NCBI GenBank assembly: GCA_963556145.1
Contig: OY744468.1
Location: forward strand, 496,001 to 560,000
Length of the DNA: 64,000 nucleotides
Direction of reading: 5' to 3'
Origin: Hygrocybe punicea
Lineage: Eukaryota > Basidiomycota > Agaricomycetes > Agaricales > Hygrophoraceae
Part shown: piece by piece, positions 20,372 to 31,422 of the stretch
How the letters are laid out: the number at the start of each line of letters is the position of its first letter
Position numbering within the stretch: position 1 is the stretch's first letter
Position numbers and translations under genes: made by a program
The notes under the pieces: generated by a model
The model's database searches: none
What the model was told of the DNA's origin: nothing
Seen by the model: only the letters and a program-made list of their open reading frames with translations

Positions 20372-21790
20372 AACAAAAGGCTGGTTGCTCGAAAGCGCAG
20401 GCTAAGTAACAATGGACACTTATACTTCAACTTCCCTAAAACTAAAGCATCTTTTCATTCTCATCAGGGATGCTAATGATGCCGACATCGGTGAATCGGA
20501 TGGCGAACCCACAGATCCAAGAAACGTCAGAAGCCAGAGGGCCTTGTCTAAAAAGACGCAGGAAGGAAACACGGCACATGTACGTTGTTCTTGAACGACG
20601 TTTTGATGGCAAATATTCTCTAACACATACCATTAGAAGCACGTTCATCGATTTCTGCAAGAAAAGGGTCTCATTCCGGTGCCTGCATCTATCAAGAATA
20701 AGAAAAATGGTTGGACGAAATCTCTCGAACCCAATAACCCTCTTCCGAGTATGCCCCCTGCGGTGGATCCTGCGACCCTGAGTGCGTATATTCAAAGGCT
20801 TCATCCTGGGCCAACAACGGACTATATGCCGATCAGTTGGAGAGACACGATGGGACATCCTTGGAACCAGAAGGTTATCCAGATGCTCGCAACACAATTT
20901 ACCAAGAAGGTGAAAGATTGCCATTATCAACTAATGACTTCATTACCCGACAAAGATTTCGCCGTCACTGCAATCCAATCCAAACTTTCCCGTCATCAGA
21001 CTATGTTGAATACTTCCATGCGAAACATGAAAGAAGCAGGGCATTTATCGGCTAACGAGATGTCCGAAGTCTTCGTCAAGGAGAGGGACGAGGCGCGGTG
21101 CAAATCACGAAGGAACGAGAGGCGAAGGAACGTGAGCTGTTTTGCTTCACATTTCGGATCCGTCTTTCAAAGGCCAAGTAGCTTTTTGCCAGGCGTTTCG
21201 AAACCATCGAATGTGCACTAGACTCGCCGTTGACGAAAAATCGTGAACTATGGGAGGAGATTCAAGCTATCTTTTCATTATTAGACGAAAAAGACATGTC
21301 CTCTGACGAAACTGAAACGGAAGCTTTATTTGGTGCTAGTAAAGTGACTCGTAGAATTTGGAAGTTCTGGATTGATAATCGCATCTCAAAGGTAAGATAT
21401 CTGCGCGCTCCTATGGGAGCATTGGATATCTGATATCTATCCCAGATCATGAATTACATTGACCGGCAGTACAGCGACCGGACGCCTAGTGGCACATTGA
21501 AAAGGGGCAGCGCACCCCTCCAGCGCCATTGGGAATGTAGGAAAGTCAACGTCAACCAAGCTCCAAAGCCTGAACTACCGATGAATGTATATTCCCCTGA
21601 ACTGGCGCAGGAAGTTTTCACATCACTCAGTGTGAAAGAAGCGATGATGCTGCCCAACGTTGGTGGATCAATTCAGACTTTTCATTCGATTGTGCTAAAA
21701 CACTTGACAGATACCCGACTTCTAAGGCTATTATTGCCTTCTGACATCCCTCGTCAAACGATGCTTAATTTTGTCTGTGGTGTCAAGTTG
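20372..21790 (+). pseudogene. dispersed repeat gene, copy B (longest copy)
   Basis: The most complete copy of the family. The first part (20679-21221) reads MPASIKNKKNGWTKSLEPNN, then TLSAYIQRLHPGPTTDYMPI and HPWNQKVIQMLATQFTKKVK, then KEAGHLSANEMSEVFVKERD and a basic stretch. The second part (21230-21433 and 21449-21740) reads MSSDETETEALFGASKVTRR and NRISK. After a probable roughly 60-bp intron it continues MNYIDRQYSD, PKPELPMNVYSPELAQEVFT and LKHLTDTR. The two parts are in different frames, so a junction near 21200 is either an intron or a lesion. Acidic DETET followed by basic KVTRR and a C-terminal PELPMNVY is a layout I have seen in unclassified agaricomycete proteins. Function unknown. 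It sits between the 1.5-kb arms. Confidence 0.55.
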
Positions 21791-21947
21791 GTTGGCTGTC
21801 GGAAACTGTGTTTGTTGTATTTATTTTCTTCACATGCTGTAGTGCCGACGCAAATTGGATGCACATCATGTTAAGAATTCGAAAGTTTGATGGCACATTA
21901 ATAGATACCCTGCCTTAATGTGAGCTACTGCTAGTAGTCAACCACAT

Positions 21948-22619
21948 TTAAGAAGTTATGGAATGCAGTCGGTTACTGTGGACCTGGTATAACCCGCATA
22001 ATGTAAATATCCTCCTCCAAGAGCCATAATTCAGGTGCAGCACAAATGATGGCTGGGCGAATATATAAAGCACAGCTCGAACGACATAAATAAATAAATA
22101 CTCACAACAATCGTATGGCTTTGGCGATAAACCGAGATTGGGCCCTGGGTCAGTTCCTTGGACTGGATTAGAGATTTTCAACGCCTGTATATTGTCGGTT
22201 AATGGATCCTCAAGCGAGGGAGTTACTGATGGAATACGATCGTTCTGCGAAGATTCTGCAGGGGCCGAGTCTCCAAGTAGTTTTGCATCTCTTTTGTCGC
22301 GGGATGCACGTATCTTTGCAGGAGTAGACAATGTCTGTGCATCTTTATTCTTGGCGTCTATAACAATGTGCGGTTCTAGGATTCAAAGTGCCGCAAATTA
22401 GATATGTCACCTACTCGCATTCCGCTTTTCCCTAATGGCTCGTAATTTGTCCGCTGTTGACTGAGACATGATGTGAACAATTGTGGTGACTTCGAGGGGA
22501 TCGACACAGACTCGGACCACATACAAACTCCGAAGCCCGTCCTTTCTCGCACAGGTACAAAGCCAAACCTTGCACAAAGCACATATCCTCTCCATAGAGG
22601 GACTCCGTTGACGTTTCAA
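21948..22619 (-). CDS. hypothetical gene, 5' part within right arm
   Basis: Minus-strand exon 1 (to about 22430) ends MSQSTADKLRAIREKRNA. A short intron of about 50 bp follows, and exon 2 reads TPAKIRASRDKRDAKLLGDS, AESSQNDRIPSVTPSLEDPL and DNIQALKISNPV before leaving the frame near 22090. Exon 1 lies in the right 1.5-kb arm and is identical to its partner in the left arm; exon 2 begins at the arm boundary. Charged, low-complexity N-terminus of unknown function. The frame runs on to 21948 but probably splices earlier. Confidence 0.35.
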
Positions 22620-23858
22620 ATAGATTCTTGAATCTAGGTCAAGTGATGGCTGCTATTAGAATGCGATGAGTTCACTCTGGTGGATCCGACCAGCACACGG
22701 CTTCGGGGCTCATTAAGCGCTCATCACTGGAGTGTCTTTGGAAAGGTGGGCTGGAAATTCAGCTGATCAGAGAATGCTAATTTACTAAGGTAAAGAAGTC
22801 CCCCGGGACTGAGCTTTGCACTTTGACCAAGAGCAGAGTGGTGTTTGCACCTATGTTCGAAATCTCCCAAAATCTTCCACCGACCTGCTTACATCGATCG
22901 ATTCTCTTAGTTCTCGGCCTCCGCACGCTACCAGCTTCAAATTGATGTTTTTCCCACCGTTAGCGCCCGCCCTTGTATCACGTATTGAAAATGGTGACGC
23001 GACCGATCTACGACATCCTCTAATGGATCCCATCTCATCTGGCTCGGTGCGCTACGATCCCAAGACCCTTCTTCCTGCACATATTTAACATTTACCTTTC
23101 ATCATTTCATAGAGAGTGGTAGGATATCGTAGGGTCAAATGATCCCATCATAACAATATTTGCGCTATGGCGGATGGCGGATTCCTGTATCAAGAGACCC
23201 TGCACGAAACGATTACAACTACAGTAAGGTAAAGTTCTACTACGATCCCCGAGCCCTCTTGCGACTCCTTTTCGCCAAAGTATTTTTCAAGCACTGTCTT
23301 ACAAATTCTCGAAGGAGCCAATCCTCGTGATACAACAGCAAAATGGGGTATCTCTCGGAGGCCTGGACTCGCATGGGTGGATTAGAAGAAATTCAATAAT
23401 GCAACTTGTGATATCTTACCAACGTCGAAACCACGTCGATTTTACCTAGATCGGGCTGTCTGTGGAAAGGTAGGTCCGTATCTAAGTGCTCATTGGATAG
23501 CTGATTGATGTAAGTCTGATTCAGAAGACGATTAGCCACTCAACGAAGGGTAAGAAAGTGGGACAAACCCAGATGGCTGCATGATCTTCAGGACGCCAAT
23601 CGAGCCAGGACTGGAGTCGGATAGAGGACGCGCTTCCAGATTCCCCTGGTTTTCTGATACCCGTCTGCTCTGGGTTCTGAGAAGAACCTGCATGGGAGGG
23701 AACGAGCAGAAATGGATTCTCCGCACTTTTTATGTTACTCTTGTGTTTGACCTTGGTCTGGGCAGTTTGTTGGCAATAGTTCTAGCAACGGTAAAGTCAG
23801 CTATGGCGGTTCCAGCCCAAAGATCGAACGTGGGGACCATGTGCGCTTGGCTGGGGGT
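22341..23858. repeat. right arm of the large inverted repeat
   Basis: Inverted partner of 17063-18603. It contains on the plus strand a 90-aa frame (22816-23088, CTYVRNLPKSSTDLLTSIDS and LVSRIENGDATDLRHPLMDP) duplicated exactly in the left arm, and a small exon MADGGFLYQETLHETITTT at 23166 followed by a GT donor. Confidence 0.9.
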
Positions 23859-24195
23859 AATGTAACTGGATTGACTTCGCGACCCTCTGGTGCAAGGCCA
23901 TCCCTCGACTGTGTCTTCTGAGAAGCGGGATTCTCGGCATTATGCAACAACGGAAGAATATGAGTACTGGTGAGTGCCACTGGCAGAGCCGCACCATAAT
24001 AAATCCACAGTGCCACTGACTTGAACCTTTGTTTCTTTCAACCTGTATTTTCAGGGTGAGTTCTTGCATTACCTATTGTCACATCTCGGTCTAAATCCCG
24101 CACAAACTAGTCCAATTTCGACGGACTGTAAATGAATCTCGCTCAAATGCACTCCCTGAGAACTGTATATCCTATGAGCCTGGTTCGCACCCCAG
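23859..24195. other. no supported gene
   Basis: No recognised feature between the right arm and the WD40-flanking inverted repeat. Confidence 0.35.
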
Positions 24196-24442
24196 TCATT
24201 ACCCGAACGGTTTTCCCTGTGTCCTTTAGTTGCACAGGTCCGCAAGATAACAGTGATGGTGAGCGGTTGGTCTAAATCGCGAGATCATCTTTCTACTGGT
24301 GCCCGAAAAATAGACGACCGCAGAGATGACGTGATTAGAAAAATCATTCCCAAGCCCCGTGGGCAAGTGGGATGCTTGAGTCGTGGAGGCTACAGCTTAA
24401 AAGCAGTTCTCAACGATTGGAATCCAGACGTCTATTTGAGTC
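24196..24442. repeat. inverted repeat flanking WD40 gene, left
   Basis: Reverse complement at roughly 75-85 percent identity (by eye) of 27295-27512. Shared blocks include attacccgaacggttttccc at the outer end and gggatgcttgagtcgtggag inside. Both members face each other across the WD40 gene. Confidence 0.7.
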
Positions 24443-25149
24443 TACAGGTGATGTACCCAGGTTTCGGAAGCCGCCATCAACTTCACGATAACAAAAATTT
24501 ATCCAAGCTCGAATTCGCTACTACGTTGACAACCGATCCCTAATACGTGGTTCTCCTATTTCAAAACAACCACCGTCAACCATTGACAAAATAAAAATTG
24601 AAGTGAGTGAGCCGAGATTCCTTAGTTGGACGTTTCGACGTAACTTGGTGATCAGGCTAGAGAGAAATTTCCCATCCTAACAAGATATGAGAACGATTGG
24701 CCATCCCGGGATATGATAGCTACTTTTTTGAGTAATGCGACCTATCCAAAATCCTAATTGTACATTGTCATTGTACATCCATCATAGCTCACATAAATTA
24801 CGGCCTTGGTCAGCTTTCAGCGTGCAGCTTTCGCTTGCGCATCCGGATCCGGATCCGGATGTCGAATACAGGGAAGGATATTGATCCTCAAGGCGCCAAA
24901 GACTCGGACCTCTTCTTTGTTCCATCGTCGACGGCAGACACCACCTCATGGCTATCAAGTCTGTGCCAGAGCGATTTGCTCGGATACAGATCCCGAACAA
25001 AGCAAGATTTATTATAACAAAGCAAGTGGGGACAAAATGATCTTGATCTCGACACATAACATCTTCGCTTCCAAGCTGCAAACACAGAACCCGAATTCGC
25101 GATGAGACAATTTTTATTGAGAAAACTCCGTAGAGGAATGACGGTGAGG

Positions 25150-26914
25150 ATTGTTCTCCATAGCCCCGGCCACTCACGTTCCGGTCACATTCAATCAGGA
25201 TAACCATCCCAGCTTTGTACTCCACAAGGTTCTACGAACCAATCACCAAAACACTGTAACGTCTCTGAAGATACAGCCATCTGGTGATTTGCTAGCTGCG
25301 GCAGGTATGCTATCTGTCTGATTGTGTATTGTGTATTGCGACTCACTGCATGTTCAGATGAATCCGGTTGTCTCCTGCTTTTTGATCTGTTGTCTTCTTC
25401 CATTTTTCCCCAGCAATCCCCGTGTCTCCTTAACGAACATGGCGGCATATCCGAACTCTGCTGGATCGCCGATAACATTATTGCCTTGGGTACGACACGA
25501 GGCAAGATTGTTGTTTATTCCGTTCACAACGAAACGGTGGGTCTGGCCTCTCGAAACTCTTGTTGTATATGCTCAACTTCTTCAACAGAGACGAATTTCT
25601 CATGTTTGCGATGTTGAAGCTCACAGGGATGGCATCTTGCAAATTCCTGTTGAATCTATGGATTTTTGCCCGGTTACACGCTGTCTTGCATCTGTGGGTG
25701 AGGGGAAACATGGCATCAGGTTATGGAACGTCGATCCAAATGGTAAGATTTCGGGCAGGTGATGCATGGTTCACGCTGATTCATCTTTAGGCGAGCTTCA
25801 TCAACACCCGGTGGGAGACCAAACATCTGAATATTCTGTGCCGCGTTTCGTTTGGTTCACGAATGATGGCACCGAGCTTATCGTCACATACCTTGAGAAA
25901 GCGATCGTGTAAGTCTGTGTACGTCGCTATGACTACTTCAATCGTAATTCGCGTCCTTGTTAGGAAACATTTTTCAATTCAACCCTGGAAACTACTAATT
26001 AGAAAGGTTTTGAGTCAAGAAGAAGGTCCCAACCCTGCCAACGGCGACAGCCTTGGCTGCCACTTCATGTCAGATCAATTGATTACCGCTACCTTGTTAC
26101 ACTGACAGCTTATGCGTGAATAGAGGTAATGCTTTGGTGTTGGCGCGCAGTAAACAGCTGGCCGTATTCAACTTGCAGAGCGGCCTCGATGTGTACAGCC
26201 TTCCAGATCTCACCTGGACGCACGCTGCACGGTATGACACTAACACACGCGCAAGTCAAGGCCTTGCACAGTTCAAGTCAGGGACTCACTTAATTTCACC
26301 CACGGGGGATGGGAGAATTCTTGTTCTGGATGCACACAATACTACCGTCATTGCCACTCTTCAGAATCCCTGTACGATTTTCCTCCTCTCTTCTTTCTCA
26401 ACGGCTTACATTCTATCCCAAAGCATCAAATAGCTTAGTTGGGGCTGTTGACGTAAGTTGGCTGGTGATTTTGCTTGGAATATCGATGGGGTTACCTTCT
26501 GCTTTGCTACAGGCTGTGAGCATTCCCAACCGAAAGGTTGACTACATTGTTGGAGCATTTGTTGGAAAAGGATCAGACACGAGAATTGTCGTCTGGCGCA
26601 ATTACGTACGTATCTGTGCCTTGGTATATATCCTGACACTGTTCACGTCTTTCCTCCTGCGATAGGTTCATCGCCTTGATAATACCAAGAATTCTACTCA
26701 GTCCACTTCTTTCTGCTCTCGATTTCTTGTCTATCAGCTATCCTTTGGGATCCTTATCTACTTGTTGTGTTCTTCCATCCAACCATTCATTTTGGACCTT
26801 GCAAGAACACAAAATAACCTTCGTTGGTCATCGTTTGAAGCTATTACCCATCATGTGGTGCCAGTAGATGAGCCTGAGCTGGATGACAGAGGCGGTTATT
26901 ACGATTACTTATGA
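25150..26914 (+). CDS. WD40-repeat protein with C-terminal membrane helix
   Basis: At least seven exons with 50-70 bp introns. The first visible exon reads FNQDNHPSFVLHKVLRTNHQ, NTVTSLKIQPSGDLLAA, with an intron at 25305-25357. Then come DESGCLLLFDL, GGISELCWIADNIIALGTTR, RRISHVCDVEAHRDGI, MDFCPVTRCLASVGEGKHGI RLWNVDPN, FVWFTNDGTELIVTYLEKAI and GNALVLARSKQLAVFNLQSG. After these come GDGRILVLDAHNTTVIATL and VGKGSDTRIVVWRNY. These are successive WD-type blades. The last exon (from 26666) ends with a hydrophobic helix FLVYQLSFGILIYLLCSSIQ and a short acidic tail, stop at 26914. Agaricomycete WD40 proteins of this layout with a C-terminal anchor are common; no role is assigned. The true start is not visible: upstream of about 25150 the frame is closed, and the missing exon could be the piece at 421-742. 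The junction near 26080-26130 is uncertain. Confidence 0.7.
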
Positions 26915-27294
26915 ATAGGTGTCATGTGTAGAATGATAGCAATTATGGCACAAGCAGATCTCTCCAAATTGTGATGTGAACACCCCATCCGCAACGACGA
27001 AGTGTGTCTGGAAGGTCTAGGAATGATGACACTGCTAGCAATGTCATCTCATGAACTGCTCGGGCCTTGTTGGACAGAGAGGAGTCAAGTTCTGCATCGC
27101 TACCGACCATATCCAATCCCCATTCTTGTCTTCGATGCTACCAGACAAATGTAAACCACCTTGATCGGAATGATTGCACATGCTCCTGCTCCAGCTTCTA
27201 ATACACCCCCCACTACCAATTTCCTTAGTAGCGGATGGCGATGTTGACTGCGAGGTATGAGGGATCGGTGGTACGAGTCAATGTAGTACATAGT

Positions 27295-27512
27295 TTCAAA
27301 TAGACATCTGGATTTCAATCATCGAGAACTGCTAAAAGTTTAAGCTGAATCCTCCACGACTCAAGCATCCCGCTTGACCACGGGAATCGCGTCATCTCTG
27401 GTCGTCTACTTTTTTGGGGACTAGTGTGGAAGATGAAACCGCTCACCATCTCTGTTGTCTTGCAGACCTGGACAACTACAGGGGCACAGGGAAAACCGTT
27501 CGGGTAATCGAA
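27295..27512. repeat. inverted repeat flanking WD40 gene, right
   Basis: Inverted partner of 24196-24442; see that entry. Confidence 0.7.
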
Positions 27513-27764
27513 CGGTACACGATGTCGGGTAATTCATAATATTAATATTCCCTTGGTCGTTTGGCAGTGGAGATCTGTTCGTCAACAGGAGAGCTCGTCA
27601 ACATCAATATCTTGATCTAGGGGAATGTCAAGTGGCGGGCAATACATGGAGTAAGCCACCCTACTGGTGCTACTGGATTTGCTATCCTAATTGTAGAGGA
27701 CAGATGATGATCTCGTAGATTGGGCCAAATAAACACCATTTCCTGTGAGTTTTCAATTAACAAG

Positions 27765-28134
27765 AGTGCGCCTGGTACCGCATGTACATACAAAATGAAG
27801 CATCGTTTGACGAGGGTTGTTAGAAGGCAATAGTCTGGTATCTGTCAAGTGCTTTAGCATAATCGAACGAAAAGTCTGAATTGATCCACCAACGTTGGGC
27901 AGCATCATCGCTTCTTTCGCACTGAGTGATGTGAAAACTTCCTGCGCGAGTTCAGGGGAATATACATTCATCGGTAGTTCAGGCTTTGGAGCTTGGTTGA
28001 CGTTGACTTTCCTCGATTCCCAATGGCACTGGAGGGGTGTGCTGCCCCTTTTCAACGTGCCACCAGGCGTCCGCCATCCGGTCGCTGTACTGCCGGTCAA
28101 TGTAATTCATGATCTGGGATAGATATAATGCTCC
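27765..28134 (-). pseudogene. dispersed repeat gene, copy C, 3' part
   Basis: Minus-strand frame NQAPKPELPMNVYSPELAQE and SIMLKHLTDTR matches the end of copy B. Upstream it joins, at about 28135-28160, the embedded ABC transporter fragment. Confidence 0.8.
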
Positions 28135-28159
28135 CATAGGAACGCTGATACGGTCGTGG

Positions 28160-30150
28160 ATATCGCCAGCGCTCGCGCAATCTGCATCCGCTGGGCCTCT
28201 CCACCCGATATCAGCGACGCATTCTCCCCGACCTTCGTATCGTATCCCTCCGGCAGAGCCTCGATAAACTCATCAACATTCACAGCCTTGGCAGCCCGGC
28301 GGATATCCTGCTCGGAGAGACCCTTGCTCCCGTAGGCGATGCCTTCCGAGATGCTCGCATCGAATAGATTCGGGTGCTGGCTGACAACCGCCACATGTTC
28401 TCGCAGATGATCCACCTGCATCGGACGGAGCTCCGATTGTCCAATGAAGATGCCACCCAAGTCTGGCTCATACAATCGCTGCAACAACGCCGCCACAGTG
28501 GATTTTCCAGACTCGGACGAACCCACGATAGCAACACATTCGCCGTCGGCCATGTGCATGGAGAGGTTCTTCAAAACGGGGGCATCAGGCCACTCGGGAT
28601 ACGAGGAGACTTCACTGAAAGTGACAGCGCCAGTCGGTGGAGGTCGAAGAGTCCTCTTGGATTCATCAGTCTCCAGAGAGCATCAAAAAACCGTTGAAAT
28701 CCCGCGTGGCTTGAACCGATTTAGCAATCTTTGAGCTTGACCAAAAAAAAATCAAAAACGGGTTCAGAAAAAAAAAGAGCAGGGGGGAAAAAGACATACC
28801 GCAAGACAACAACTGGGACCCAATAGTAACAGTGAACACCTCCAAATTCAACACCTCCACCATCTGCAGATAAGTATACGTGCCCCGGGCAACATGCGTC
28901 GCGCCAACGTAAAACAACATCGCTTCCGCAACATAGATCAAAGCGCTCGCCACACCATGCGTTGACCCTTCAACCAAGGCTCCTCGTACACCCATCGCCA
29001 ACGCCCGCTTAGCAGCCAAATTAAACTGACTCCGAAAAACGCTTTCAAAAGCCATGGAACGAATAGCCCGAATATCAGAAAGCGCCTTCATTAACAACAA
29101 CAATGCAGGACCTACCCATGTTCCCCTCCTCAACTCACACCTCGCCACCAACCTCGTCTGGAACGCCATCGCAGCAGCAAACACCACAAACGCAAACGCA
29201 ACCAACGTCAACTGCCACCCCTTCACAAGTGCCCAAAGCAGCACGTCCAACATCGCACCCACAACGCAACACTGCCCCAGCACAACCGCAATCAAGTACC
29301 CAGCGTCGTCCCCATCTGTCACGAGCACCTGCACTGGACGCATAGTGCTGTTCTCGCTCTTGTCGAACCACCGCTTATCCTGCGCCAGCACGCGCTGGTA
29401 ACACACCTTCCGGATATGCGTCACCCAGCTCATAGCAGCCGTCTCCAACACAAAGTGTTTGACCCCCAAAAAGACCCCGTCCAGCGCTGCGACGCTCAAG
29501 GCGATCCCGCCAAACGCATTGATGGTGGGTATGTCAGTCGCCCCGGAGTGGTTGCCTGCGCCAGCATCATCGCCCGAAACGCACCATCCACGACGCTCCC
29601 GATCTTGAGGACGTAGACAAAGTCGTGAGTCATGCTGCAAAAGGTCGTGCGTGAAAACGATACTGGTCTTGTTGGCTTGCCAGCGTTTGATAGCCTCAAA
29701 GACCAGCACGCGCGACATTGCGTCCAGCGCAGACGTCGCTTCATCTAACCAATAAAAAGTCTCGAGCAAAATTGATGAGAAAAGAAAAGGAAAAAAAAAA
29801 ACTCACCTAGAATAAGAACAGTAGGATCGGGCAATTTAGCACGAGCGATAGCCAAGCGCTGCATCTGTCCACCAGACAGGCTATCGCCACCATTACCCAA
29901 CCGAGTGAGGTAACCTTCCGGAAGGTCCCTAACAAAATCATGCATCAACGCTGCCCTACACGCCTCCACAACCTCTTCATGTGTCACATCTTTTGACGGC
30001 CTCCCACCCCCACGCACACTCATATCAAACAGTATCCACTCCTGTAACACACGCCACATGCTCCCGTATCCACGCATCGTCCAGGTACACCACATCCTGG
30101 TTATCCAGCTGCGGAGTGCCGCTCTGCGCACCGTACATGCGGAGCAGCAG
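28160..30150 (-). pseudogene. partial copy of the ABC transporter gene, embedded in repeat copy C
   Basis: Minus-strand sequence corresponds to the neighbouring intact gene from mid-NBD1 (LDNQDVVYLDDAWM) to shortly after the NBD2 signature (ISGGEAQRMQIARALA). Recognisable parts are LSGGQMQRLAIARAK, the exon end VLILG and a retained intron rich in T. DEATSALD, then a deletion of the linker region (about 770 bp of the intact gene), the second membrane domain (WVTHIRKVCYQRVLAQDKRW) and the NBD2 Walker A (GSSESGKST, with Gly to Glu) follow. Introns are retained, so this is a DNA-level copy, not a retrocopy. Frame shifts and loss of both ends make it non-functional. It replaces about 550 bp of the middle of repeat copy C. 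Confidence 0.9.
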
Positions 30151-30368
30151 CTGATCGGCATATAGTCCGTTGTTGGCCCAGGATGAAGCCTCTGAATATA
30201 CGCGCTCAGGGTCGCAGGATCCGCAGGGGACATACTCGGCAGAGATTTATTGGATTCGAGAGATTTGGTCCAACCAGTTTTCTTGTTCTTGATAGATGCA
30301 GGCACCGGAATGATTCTTGCAGAAATCGACGAACGTGCTTCTAATGGTATGTGTTAGAGAATATAGAG
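30151..30368 (-). pseudogene. dispersed repeat gene, copy C, 5' part
   Basis: Minus strand reads MPASIKNKKTGWTKSLESNK and continues to TTDYMPIS, where it abruptly switches to ABC transporter sequence (LLRMYG) at about 30150. Upstream similarity to copies A and B reaches tattctctaacacatacca. Confidence 0.8.
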
Positions 30369-31422
30369 CGAGCTTGTTGAGAAGCTCGATGCGCATTGTG
30401 CCGAGGTCGTCTCGTATGCGTCGAGGTGATGGTCGTTGGCTGGGTTCTTTTTTTCGTTAACTCGCCATCCTTGTCATGCGCGCCAAAGTAGTCTCACTTC
30501 GCCTTCGTCCTGTGTGTACTCGATCCAGCGGATAACGTAGCTCGAGGGACTGACAGCAGTTCGAGCGATCATGTCATTATGACAGATTACTCGGGATTTG
30601 TTTTGTCCCTGGTCAAGTCCTGGGCCAGTACCAGTCAAGTACTAGTCAAGTACTAGTCAAGTACTGGACAACTACTGGTTAATGTATTTGGGACTCTACA
30701 AATACTAAATGTGTGATTGCCTTTCGAGTTTCCTGAATTCAAATTCAAATTTCAAACATTTTATTGACTTTGAGAGACTTGCAAGAATCAAATGGAGTAG
30801 ATTTTTGAAAAGCTTAGAAATTCAGATTAGGAGATTCTTCAATATGATACCAAATGCCAAATGAGAGTATTTGAGAAATTGATATTTGCTATATGATTCC
30901 AGATTCTTCACAAGATATGAAAAATTTGGAATTTTTTGGATCTACATATGACCTTTTGATAGTTATTTCTAATTCTCAAAAGGTGTGGAGAAATATGAAC
31001 TTCAGTAATGTATTTAGATATATATTTTACAAGTCCTAAATTTAGTCTTTTGTCTTGTATGGGTAATTTATTTGTGTAACCCCCAAAGGCCTTTTTGCGC
31101 CTAGTGTGGCGATATTGGTTCCCAAGGGTTGATCAACGGTGATTTTCAAAGTCGGAAGCAAACAATGGAGAAATATCACTGACTCGTCGATGAACAATAG
31201 CATGTTGAACGAGTGACAATAATAATTAATTAATAAATGACTCACCGTGGGAATGTTTGGCGCTGACCCCGGAACCAAACAACCATCCGCCAAAGTTGGT
31301 TCCTTGGCTCTTTCCGTCCAACAATCAAAAATGGCTGGCCTCAAAACTTTCTTGCTTTCCCCCATCTTCGACGACGCCTCTTTCAGCGGCGACAACATCC
31401 TGTCTGCGAAACCCCGTCAGAA
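30369..31422. other. intergenic region upstream of the ABC transporter gene
   Basis: No gene seen. Short direct repeats of agtcaagtacta occur at about 30600-30660. An AT-rich stretch at 30720-31060 is unlike its GC-richer surroundings. It presumably includes the promoter of the ABC gene. Confidence 0.45.

Noticed and set aside
24782..25225. 147-aa minus-strand frame overlapping the WD40 5' region
   Set aside because: No family features, and the opposite strand carries the start of the WD40 gene.
28160..30150. A second functional ABC transporter on the minus strand
   Set aside because: Both ends are missing, the linker is deleted, frames shift and the Walker A Gly is replaced by Glu.
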